From contig SFIS01000026.1 in the NCBI GenBank assembly GCA_004555245.1, forward strand, positions 1 through 34,534: a stretch of 34,534 nt of DNA, given 5' to 3'. Under the pieces are notes generated by a model that worked only from the letters and a program-made list of their open reading frames with translations, did not search any database and was not told where the DNA came from. Below are positions 1 to 7,143 of the stretch, in pieces. A program made the position numbers and the translations under genes. Numbering within the stretch: position 1 is the first letter of the stretch; each line of letters opens with the position of its first letter. This DNA comes from Bacteroidales bacterium. Its GTDB lineage: Bacteria; Bacteroidota; Bacteroidia; Bacteroidales; Bacteroidaceae.

Positions 1-109
1 CTCCGCGAATAGGAATCAGCCCAAATTTTTATTTTTCGAAACTTACATGTCCATGCATATACGCATACGAGAGTGACGAAGTTTTAGCGGACAACAATAG
101 TTTCAAATA

Positions 110-1123
110 TCATTCTACAAACGAAGATATCTCTATCAGATTGCCTTCCGGGTCGGCAACATAGCAGGTGCGTTGTCCCCAAGGCTCTGTCGTAGGGGAG
201 AAAATAGGCTTCGCCCCCATGCTCACCGCACGGTCATACTCCTTGTCAACGTCGGCAAAGGTGGGGACATCGAAGGACAGTTCTATGGTGCCGTTGGTGC
301 CGTCGGGGTAGGCATACTCATGGGATGTCATCTGTTCGAATGTGTCGCGGGGGAAAAGGATGATGCGCGATGCGCCGAGTGTCATCTCTACATTCGGGTC
401 GGTGCCGTTCCACCCTGTCTTGAAACCGAAGATGTCACGATAGAACGCCACCACGCTGGCATTGTCTGTGGTGAAGAGCCCTACGGTATTGAACGTGAAA
501 CGAGGTTTCGCCTGCGACATCATCTTGGCAAACTCCACAAGCCCCATCTTGTAGAAGGTCTTGTACATCTCTATCTCCTTCGGCTCGTCGTTTTTGAGCA
601 ATGTGAGTATCTCGCATGCAAACTCAAGGCTGGCGCTGCCATTTGCCGTGACTATGTTTCTGTCGCTCACAGCCTGTGCGTTGACATAGCCCGCGGCATT
701 GGTGTATGCCTCGCCTCCCCACAGCTGAAGCTGCTCAATGCCATTGCCCGTGTGGCGGATACCGTTGAGGAATCCCTTGCCCGCCATCCAGGAAACCGCA
801 TTGCAGATGGCGCCTACTATGCGCCCTTTCCTGATAGCATCGGCAACGAGCGGAGCAACACGTTCCGCCGCCTCGCTCTTCCACCCATATCCTCCTATGA
901 GTACCAAGGCTGCATAGTCGTCGGGGATGGTCTCAAATGTATAGTCGGGCAGCAGACGGAAACCGCTGATAGCCTCAACGGGCTCCATCGACTCAGCCAC
1001 AATCTTGTTCTCATACTTCGGATGCTCCTTCATCGCCGTGGCATCCGAGCGCAACGGCTGGGTGAGATACGGCAACTCATGCTCCGCAAACTGCGGCAGC
1101 AATACATACAATACTTTCTTCAT
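110..1123 (-). CDS. DJ-1/PfpI domain fused to a VOC (glyoxalase/bleomycin-resistance-like) domain
   Basis: This 337-residue protein has two domains. Residues 1-200 read as a DJ-1/PfpI domain: LVLIGGYGW near 73-81, then GAICNA with the candidate nucleophile Cys107, and acidic residues (AEHE, 13-16) where the family places its partner Glu. Residues 205-337 read as a VOC domain (VGLFTTDNASVVAFYRDIFGF, then a C-terminal DPEGNLIEI strand). DJ-1 proteins act as chaperones, deglycases or amidotransferase-like enzymes, and VOC domains bind or transform small molecules such as methylglyoxal adducts, so a role in detoxifying reactive carbonyls is an inference. The usual first metal ligand of glyoxalases is not obvious (FNTVGL), so the VOC half may be non-metal. 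No signal peptide is seen, so it should be cytoplasmic. It begins about 100 bp after the UvrA-like gene on the same strand and could be co-transcribed with it. Confidence 0.85.
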   Translation of the reverse strand: MKKVLYVLLPQFAEHELPYLTQPLRSDATAMKEHPKYENKIVAESMEPVEAISGFRLLPDYTFETIPDDYAALVLIGGYGWKSEAAERVAPLVADAIRKGRIVGAICNAVSWMAGKGFLNGIRHTGNGIEQLQLWGGEAYTNAAGYVNAQAVSDRNIVTANGSASLEFACEILTLLKNDEPKEIEMYKTFYKMGLVEFAKMMSQAKPRFTFNTVGLFTTDNASVVAFYRDIFGFKTGWNGTDPNVEMTLGASRIILFPRDTFEQMTSHEYAYPDGTNGTIELSFDVPTFADVDKEYDRAVSMGAKPIFSPTTEPWGQRTCYVADPEGNLIEISSFVE

Positions 1124-1220
1124 GTCAAACTATTTATCTGTTTTTATAAATTCCTGCTGAAATTGTTTTTTGCAATGATTCAAGAAACGAAGCACCATGT
1201 CCGCCATCCATCTGTACAAA

Positions 1221-3503
1221 TCAAATGTATCTTGCAGTAATGGAACGGGGACAAGACATCAGGTCTTCGGGAGTGCCTTCAAACAGCACCTCTCCTCCAT
1301 TCCTGCCGCCCTCAGGACCAAGGTCGATTATCCAGTCGGCACGTCGGATGATGTCGAGATTATGCTCAATGATAACGACTGTATTGCCTGCATCAACGAG
1401 TTTGCTGACAATCTTGTAGAAACAATCAATATCGTTCATGTGCAGTCCTGTGGTAGGCTCATCCATGACATAGATGTTTCCCTTTTTGCGCAATTCGGTC
1501 GCAATCTTCAGTCGTTGGTTCTCGCCACCCGACAACGAGCTTAGAGTCTGACCAAGTTTAAGATAGTCAAGGCCAACTTCTTGCAGAAGCAACAGATAAC
1601 GAGTAATTTTCTTCTCTTCTGCAAAGAAATCAAGAGCTTCCTCTACTGTCATGTCGAGCACCTCGGCGATATTCTTTCCACGATACAGATAGCCCAGAGC
1701 CTTCTTGTTGTATCTCATGCCTTCACATTCCGGGCATCGGGTCTTGACGGCATCAAGGAAATTCATCTCAAAGCTCAGATAGCCACGACCCTCACACTTC
1801 GGGCAAGCGCCGGCGGCATTGAAGCTGAACAACGAAACGTTCTCATTGTTTTCTTGGGCAAAGAACTGTCGCAGATGATTGAAGATGCCTATGTATGATG
1901 CAATGTTCCCTCGGGATGTTCGTCCTATCGGCTGCTGGTCGATGACGATGGCCTCGGGATGCTGAGGAACAAAGCAACCATGAATCAGGCTACTCTTGCC
2001 ACATCCGGCTACACCCGTGACACAAGTGAGCACACCTTTGGGGATGTGCACCGTGATATTCTTCAGGTTGTTGACCGAAGCATTCTCAATGATGAAACAT
2101 TCGCTGAATGTCCTGCGTTGCCTATCCTGCGTTGCCTCCCGCTGTCGTTCGCGCAAGCATTTGCCCGTCAGTCCGCAAGAGCCAGCCAACCCCTCAATAG
2201 GACCATTATACATCACTTGTCCGCCCTTACTTCCAGCCTTAGGCCCCATATCCAAAGCCCATTCTGCCGAAAGGATGATATCCGGGTCATGCTCAACGAC
2301 AAAGACGCTGTTGCCACGGTCTCTCAGATCTTTCATCAACTCGATTAGTCGTTCATTATCTCGTGGATGCAGACCTATGCTTGGCTCATCGAGCACATAG
2401 ATAAGGTCGGTAAGGTCGCAATCAAGCTGACGGGCCATCTTTACCCTCTGGCTCTCGCCTCCCGACAATGTAGATACAGGGCGGTCGAGGGATAGATAAC
2501 CCACACCAATATTTACCAACTGACTGAGGATATAGTTTACTTTACGCAAGATGGGCAAAGCCATCTCCCTTGCCTCATCATTATCCATATTCGTCTCCAT
2601 ATTCTTGAAGAACTCCCACACATCCGACAATTCCATACTGAATATCTGGTCGATGCTCTTCTCGCCAATCTTCACACTGCGGGCACGCTCGTTGATTCGG
2701 CTACCATGGCAATGCTCACAAACGCGATAAGTGAAAAACTTGTCGCGGGCATTCTGCTCGTCCTCAATCTTCTCGTCTATAGCTTTCTCGATGATGGTGC
2801 GTTCCAGTTTGGTGATGATACCTTCGTGATAGCGGTTGTAGGACAGTCCCGTCTTCGACTTGTCGAGGTCGATGGGTTTGCTATACAACAGTTTGTGCAG
2901 CTCTTCTTCGCTCCAGTGCTTCAGCGGCTTGTCATTATCGAAGATGCCATATTTTAGAAGTTCCTTGAGCAGATATGAGTTCTGCTTATAATTAGGATGC
3001 AGCAAAGCACCTTCACGCAATGATTTCTCCTTGTCGAGAAACAAGTCAACGTCTATCTTCACCTCCTTGCCAAGTCCCTGACAATGCGGGCACATGCCTT
3101 CGGGATGGTTGAACGAGAAGGCAAAGGAAGGAAGATGGAGCATCGGCTGACCGACGCGCGAATAAAGCAGCCGGATATACGTTGCCAACTCGGTGGCAGT
3201 TCCCACGGTGCTCCGCAAGTTATTGCCCATCTTCTTCTGGTCTATCACAATAGGCGTGGAGAGGTGCTTTATCTCATCCACGTCGGGTCGTGACAGCTTG
3301 GGCAAACGTGCTCTGGCAAACGAACTGAAAGTCTCAATAAGTTGACGTTGCGCCTCAGTATATATCGTGTCGAAGAGCAGCGACGACTTGCCGCTACCGC
3401 TCACTCCCGTAAACACGACGATGCTGTGTTTGGGCAGTTCAATGTCGATATTTTTAAGATTGTTGGTGTGTGCGTTCTTGATGATGATATTGTCAGTTTT
3501 CAT
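1221..3503 (-). CDS. UvrA-like ABC ATPase, short form (excinuclease subunit A paralogue)
   Basis: The 760-residue product has two ABC ATPase halves with UvrA signatures. Half one has Walker A GVSGSGKSS (33-41), signature LSGGESQR (346-353) and Walker B VLDEPSIGLHP (370-380). Half two has Walker A GVAGCGKSS (497-505), LSGGENQR (658-665) and VMDEPTTGLH (679-688). Zinc-type pairs are visible at Cys138/141, 262/265, 567/570 and 590/593. UvrA proper is about 940 residues, so this form is shorter by roughly 180, probably through reduction of the UvrB-binding and insertion regions. Such short paralogues include the Streptomyces DrrC type linked to resistance to DNA-binding drugs; that function is inferred here. 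An upstream in-frame TTG (3512) would add three residues, but the ATG at 3503 has AAAGGA about ten bases upstream and is preferred. Confidence 0.9.
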   Translation of the reverse strand: MKTDNIIIKNAHTNNLKNIDIELPKHSIVVFTGVSGSGKSSLLFDTIYTEAQRQLIETFSSFARARLPKLSRPDVDEIKHLSTPIVIDQKKMGNNLRSTVGTATELATYIRLLYSRVGQPMLHLPSFAFSFNHPEGMCPHCQGLGKEVKIDVDLFLDKEKSLREGALLHPNYKQNSYLLKELLKYGIFDNDKPLKHWSEEELHKLLYSKPIDLDKSKTGLSYNRYHEGIITKLERTIIEKAIDEKIEDEQNARDKFFTYRVCEHCHGSRINERARSVKIGEKSIDQIFSMELSDVWEFFKNMETNMDNDEAREMALPILRKVNYILSQLVNIGVGYLSLDRPVSTLSGGESQRVKMARQLDCDLTDLIYVLDEPSIGLHPRDNERLIELMKDLRDRGNSVFVVEHDPDIILSAEWALDMGPKAGSKGGQVMYNGPIEGLAGSCGLTGKCLRERQREATQDRQRRTFSECFIIENASVNNLKNITVHIPKGVLTCVTGVAGCGKSSLIHGCFVPQHPEAIVIDQQPIGRTSRGNIASYIGIFNHLRQFFAQENNENVSLFSFNAAGACPKCEGRGYLSFEMNFLDAVKTRCPECEGMRYNKKALGYLYRGKNIAEVLDMTVEEALDFFAEEKKITRYLLLLQEVGLDYLKLGQTLSSLSGGENQRLKIATELRKKGNIYVMDEPTTGLHMNDIDCFYKIVSKLVDAGNTVVIIEHNLDIIRRADWIIDLGPEGGRNGGEVLFEGTPEDLMSCPRSITARYI

Positions 3504-3567
3504 ATTTGCCAAATCCTTTCTGTAATACTAATCCGATAATAACTCTTGTCATTTGTCTTAAAATATA

Positions 3568-3903
3568 TCACTCACCATTCAGATTCGCATAAACCTCGGG
3601 GGCGTTCGTCGCCAGTTCGCCCAAGATGCCGCATGTCTGCATCTCCGAACAGTCGCCACAGGTGTTGTATCCTTTCTGCATTACACATTTCCGGATTTTG
3701 CACATGTCGCTGCAATAAAAGGTCTTACACCCTTCCGTACGGCAACCCAGACAGTTGATCCATTCAGGCTGTAATTCCATCTGGTTCATCTCGCCCCATT
3801 CTTTTGCCACTTTCTCTCGCAGACGGTCGTCGTCGTCAAGAGTGGCTATGCGTGCCTCGCATTTCTCGCAGTCGAGGCCACAACAAGCGATAAGCAGTTT
3901 CAT
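3568..3903 (-). CDS. DUF3795 Cys-rich small protein
   Basis: This 111-residue protein begins MKLLIACCGLDCEKCEAR and carries further cysteine clusters (CLGCRTEGCKTFYCSDMCKIRKC and CGDCSEMQTC), about fifteen cysteines in all. The opening CCGLDCxxC and the overall layout match DUF3795, a family of unknown function whose cysteines probably bind zinc or an Fe-S centre. An earlier ATG at 3921 would add MNMRFE, but family members normally start at the MKLLIA methionine, so 3903 is chosen. A well-formed promoter lies about 100 bp upstream. The UvrA-like gene starts 64 bp downstream on the same strand, so the two could share a transcript. No precise function can be given. Confidence 0.8.
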   Translation of the reverse strand: MKLLIACCGLDCEKCEARIATLDDDDRLREKVAKEWGEMNQMELQPEWINCLGCRTEGCKTFYCSDMCKIRKCVMQKGYNTCGDCSEMQTCGILGELATNAPEVYANLNGE

Positions 3904-3956
3904 TTCAAATCTCATATTCATTATTAATCATGTTTCGCCTATTATAAAAGAGCAGC

Positions 3957-3981
3957 CCGGGACTTGTCCTTCCGGTCCCGG
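3957..3981 (-). other. Hairpin in the DUF3795 leader
   Basis: CCGGGAC (3957-3963) and GTCCCGG (3975-3981) form a perfect 7-bp stem with an 11-base loop. It would lie about 20-40 nt from the 5' end of the DUF3795 mRNA. No T-tract follows on the minus strand, so a terminator role is not supported; it may stabilise or regulate the leader. Confidence 0.4.
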
Positions 3982-4005
3982 CTATGGTTTCCCCCTTTTC
4001 CCGCT

Positions 4006-4038
4006 GCAAAGATAATGCATAATCTCCACACTGCCAAA
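4006..4038 (-). promoter_or_regulatory. Bacteroidetes-type promoter of the DUF3795 gene
   Basis: On the minus strand TTTG (4038-4035) is followed after exactly 20 bp by TATCTTTGC (4014-4006). This matches the Bacteroidetes sigma factor consensus TTTG-N19-21-TAnnTTTG. Transcription would begin near 4000, leaving a leader of about 95 nt. Confidence 0.7.
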
Positions 4039-4274
4039 AACGGGCTGAAGAACGTAAAATTTTTATACACACACCCAGCGTGCTTTCAAAATGCCGTGCC
4101 GGCAGAGCATTCTACTTGCCGTCAAAACGAACACGACGGTTGCCGGCAGGAGAACGCACCTTGCGGCCAAATATAATAATGTGTCATCGGCGGCAGGAGG
4201 GCGCAAAGGCATGAAAATGCGGCGGAGGCGCGATTTTTATGTGCGGAAAGCGTGGCAGTTTGCGGAAAAAGCCT

Positions 4275-4283
4275 TAACTTTGC
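4275..4283 (+). promoter_or_regulatory. -7 promoter element upstream of the FMN riboswitch
   Basis: TAACTTTGC at 4275-4283 matches the Bacteroidetes -7 box TAnnTTTG. It would start transcription near 4288, shortly before the riboswitch. No TTTG stands at the usual 20-bp distance; the nearest (4259-4262) is only 12 bp away, so the -33 element is weak or absent. Confidence 0.6.
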
Positions 4284-4304
4284 ATGCGAAAACAAATTTT
4301 TTAA

Positions 4305-4413
4305 TCTTCAGGGCAGGGTGAAATTCCCGATCGGAGGTACAGTCCTCAAGCCCCCTTTGGGGCAGAACCGTTGCAACTACGGTACCGACAGTTACAGTCT
4401 GGATGAAAGAAGA
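4305..4413 (+). promoter_or_regulatory. FMN riboswitch (RFN element)
   Basis: The stretch has the conserved blocks of the RFN element in order: TCAGGGCAGGGTGAAATTCC at 4309-4328, a CGGAGGTA block (canonical CGGCGGTA), a short variable hairpin (CCCC-CTTT-GGGG, near 4350-4362), a second hairpin (ACCG...CGGT) and ACCGACAGTTACAGTCTGGA at 4383-4402 followed by TGAAAGAAGA. The closing P1 stem pairs TCTTC (4305-4309) with GAAGA (4409-4413). The start codon of the receptor gene is at 4419, so there is no room for a terminator. Control is most likely at translation, with the 3' side of P1 occupying the ribosome landing site when FMN is bound. The two substitutions in the core blocks should be checked against the covariance model. 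Confidence 0.9.
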
Positions 4414-4418
4414 ACATT

Positions 4419-6752
4419 ATGAAAAAGACAACACTGACATTGCTCGGCGCGTTCGCCGCAGCAACAGCTGTCGGCGCCAAGGGCGTTGACGAGGTGGTGA
4501 AAGACACCACAATCACTCTTCAGGAAGTTTCTGTTCGTGCCAATTTCTCTGACGAACGGCAGACCCCGCTAAACATCACTACCATCACTCCGCAGCAGAT
4601 ACGTCTGCACGCCACTGACCCGAACTATGTCGGGATGATGCAGGGCGTGCCGGGCGTGTATGCCACGGCCTCTACGGGCAGCTATGGCGACGCCACGCTG
4701 AACATGCGCGGCTTCAAGCAGGACAACATCGCCATCATGCTGAACGGCATACCCATCCAGGGCCTCACCTCCGGGTCGATGTACTGGAACAACTGGATGG
4801 GTCTCGCCGACGCCACATGGGCGGTGCAGCTGCAGAAAGGCATGGGCGCCTCGATGCTTGCCGACTGTGCCATGGGCGGCATGGTGAACATCATCACGCG
4901 CACCGGAAGCGGACAGCCACACTCCTCATTCGCACTATCGACAACAGAGACAGGGCTGACGAAGGGGGTGATAAACTACTCGTCGGGCAGCCTGCGAAAA
5001 GGATGGGCGGTCGATCTCATGCTCTCCTACACCAAGGGACACGGGTATGTGGAATGCTCGGACGTGGAGACAATGTCGTATATGCTGACCGTCAGCAAAC
5101 TCCTGGGCGCCCACAACACGCTCGTCTTCACCGCTCTCGGATCGCCCGAGACACACGACCAGCGCAACACGGAGCTGTCGGCAGAGGAGGTGGAACGCTA
5201 CGGAACGGGATATTCGAAAAACTGGGGACTCCTCTACGGAAATCCCTACTCCATAGGCAGAAACCACTACTACAAACCATATTTCACGCTGCAGCACATC
5301 CTCGACGGCGAACGCTTCGAGATGAAGAACTCCGTATATCTCGCCATTGCTGACGGCGGAGGACGTTCGACCTACGCACAGCCCGGCGCAAAGAGCATCA
5401 TCAGCCATCAGACACCCGACGGGCACATCGACTTCGACGCTGTCATACAAGAGAACGAGGAGGCCGGCTCGTCGCGCAACATCATGATTGACTATCTCTC
5501 AGGACACACGCAGGCGGGAGCGATAACGACGGCTGACTGGCATCTCGGACAGGGCGTGACACTCGCTTCCGGACTGCAGTATCAATACTACAACACATGG
5601 TCGAAGATGAAGGTGCTCGACCTCCTCGGCGGAGATTCATGGTATGACGCGACGACGAAACAGCAGGTGACGACGGGCGACTATACCGGCGCACGCTACG
5701 GACGCACCACACACCACGCTTCGGCTTTCGTGCAGGCACGCTACACCTCTGACAGGCTGAACGCCAACGTCGGAGTGACGGCTTTCAACGGCAACTACCA
5801 GCGCCATAACGACATCACGGGCGAGAAAAGCGAATGGGCGCACGCCTACGGGGCAAGCGTGAAGGGCGGCATATTGTATCATCTCACGACAGAACAGCAG
5901 CCTGTGGCACACTCCCTCTATCTCAACGCCGCGTACAACAGCCGTCTGCCATACGCCGGCACATACCTCGCATCGTCAAACCTCTCCATCACCAACGATA
6001 TCGTCAACGAGAAGAACATCCTCACCGAAGTGGGATGGAAGGCACGATGGAGGGGCGGAGAATGCAACGTGTCGGCGTACGCCACATGGTGGAACGACAA
6101 GACGCTGACCGTCAGCCTTGCAAAACGAGCCAACGAAGCGGCGGAGAAATACAACATCAGGGGCCTCAACGCTTTCCACTGCGGCGTGGAACTCGACCTG
6201 CGCCAGCGCGTCACATCATGGCTCGACGCAAAACTCTATGCCATGACGGCGTCGTGGAAATGGAAGAACACCGGCACGGCAATAATGTATGACTCCTTCA
6301 GCGGCGACGAGCTCTCTACATTCGCCATCAACTGCGACGGCCTGCATGTGGGCGACGCACCGCAGACACAGCTCGGCGGACAGCTCGACGCCAACATCGG
6401 ACACGGGGTGTATGCACATCTCGCATGGCAGTACAACGCACGAATGTATGCCGACTTCCAGCCCTCGTCGCGCATCACGACGGCAACAGGGACAGGAGAG
6501 GCGGCTGATGCGGAGGAGAATGTGCCCGACGCATACCGGCTGCCGGAATACCATCTGCTTGACGCAACCATAGGATGGCGCACAAGACTGAACTACGGCA
6601 TATCGCTCAATATCTTCGCCACCTGCAACAACCTGCTCAACACCTCGTACATCGAACGCGGAACGGACGGCGCGACACACGACATCAACTCATTCCGAGG
6701 ATACTGGGGGGCGCCGAGGACAGTGAGCATCGGCATGAGGATGGGATTCTGA
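4419..6752 (+). CDS. TonB-dependent outer-membrane receptor, probable flavin importer
   Basis: The 777-residue product has a Sec signal (1-20, ending AVGA), a short segment with TITLQEVSV that may serve as TonB box, a plug domain at about 45-160 (GVPGVYATAS, MRGF, LNGIPI, GGMVNIITRTG) and a C-terminal beta-barrel ending in aromatic Phe (MRMGF). These are the marks of TonB-dependent transporters, which import ligands across the outer membrane using ExbB-ExbD-TonB energy. No carboxypeptidase-like N-terminal extension and no SusD partner are present, so it is not a glycan SusC. The FMN riboswitch immediately upstream implies expression when flavin is scarce, so riboflavin or a flavin derivative is the inferred ligand. 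It is a single-gene unit closed by a strong stem-loop. Receptor: very sure; ligand: inference from regulation only. Confidence 0.9.
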   Translation: MKKTTLTLLGAFAAATAVGAKGVDEVVKDTTITLQEVSVRANFSDERQTPLNITTITPQQIRLHATDPNYVGMMQGVPGVYATASTGSYGDATLNMRGFKQDNIAIMLNGIPIQGLTSGSMYWNNWMGLADATWAVQLQKGMGASMLADCAMGGMVNIITRTGSGQPHSSFALSTTETGLTKGVINYSSGSLRKGWAVDLMLSYTKGHGYVECSDVETMSYMLTVSKLLGAHNTLVFTALGSPETHDQRNTELSAEEVERYGTGYSKNWGLLYGNPYSIGRNHYYKPYFTLQHILDGERFEMKNSVYLAIADGGGRSTYAQPGAKSIISHQTPDGHIDFDAVIQENEEAGSSRNIMIDYLSGHTQAGAITTADWHLGQGVTLASGLQYQYYNTWSKMKVLDLLGGDSWYDATTKQQVTTGDYTGARYGRTTHHASAFVQARYTSDRLNANVGVTAFNGNYQRHNDITGEKSEWAHAYGASVKGGILYHLTTEQQPVAHSLYLNAAYNSRLPYAGTYLASSNLSITNDIVNEKNILTEVGWKARWRGGECNVSAYATWWNDKTLTVSLAKRANEAAEKYNIRGLNAFHCGVELDLRQRVTSWLDAKLYAMTASWKWKNTGTAIMYDSFSGDELSTFAINCDGLHVGDAPQTQLGGQLDANIGHGVYAHLAWQYNARMYADFQPSSRITTATGTGEAADAEENVPDAYRLPEYHLLDATIGWRTRLNYGISLNIFATCNNLLNTSYIERGTDGATHDINSFRGYWGAPRTVSIGMRMGF

Positions 6753-6776
6753 ACACACACACATTATTATATTGTC

Positions 6777-6838
6777 AAGACAACGGGGACAACGCTTTGC
6801 CGGACTTTCAATCTGACAGACGTTGTCCCTGTTGTCTT
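6777..6838 (+). terminator. Strong stem-loop after the TonB receptor gene
   Basis: AAGACAACGGGGACAACG (6777-6794) and CGTTGTCCCTGTTGTCTT (6821-6838) pair over 18 bp with one G-U wobble and a 26-base loop. It lies 24 bp after the receptor stop. The tail (TTTGTCATC) is only weakly T-rich, so it may terminate or protect the 3' end. From 6839 to 7018 nothing further is seen apart from a repeated AACAACCGCC and a TGCCGGCA palindrome. Confidence 0.65.
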
Positions 6839-7018
6839 TGTCATCGTCAAGGGTAGGCACAACGCGGCGCAGCGGCAGATTCCTGTCTTGTCTTTCCCAG
6901 GCGGGCATTGCTCCCATATGCACGAAGAGAAACGCCGGGACAAATGTCGCGGAAACAACCGCCGCTGCCGTAAAACAACCGCCAACATGCCGGCAATGAC
7001 AAAGAAGAGGGGGAAATA

Positions 7019-7051
7019 TTTGGTGGATTCAACATAAATGCGTAATTTTGC
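7019..7051 (+). promoter_or_regulatory. Bacteroidetes-type promoter of the GH3 gene
   Basis: TTTG (7019-7022), a 20-bp spacer and TAATTTTGC (7043-7051) match the Bacteroidetes consensus. Transcription would start near 7057, giving a leader of about 87 nt before the ATG at 7144. Confidence 0.75.
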
Positions 7052-7143
7052 AGCGTAATGTGTGTCTGCCTGCCGGCGGCATCTGCCGTCAGCAACGTCA
7101 GAGAGACGGGCGGGCCGGCGCGCGAGAAATAACAATCAAGATT

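Larger units (their letters stand above)
3904..4304. other. Divergent intergenic region, no gene
   Basis: About 400 bp separate the DUF3795 gene and the riboswitch. It holds the minus-strand DUF3795 promoter, a hairpin in that transcript's leader and the plus-strand -7 box before the riboswitch. Short open frames exist in 3964-4321 but start weakly, resemble nothing recognisable and run into the riboswitch. Two TGCCGGCA palindromes occur (near 4098 and 4142). Confidence 0.6.

Noticed and set aside
173..1240. Long plus-strand open frame opposite the DJ-1/VOC gene
   Set aside because: It is the mirror of a clear coding region, has no recognisable domain, and the minus-strand product has two coherent domains.
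3504..3512. TTG start of the UvrA-like gene three codons earlier
   Set aside because: The ATG at 3503 has AAAGGA at a proper distance, while the TTG would sit almost on top of it.
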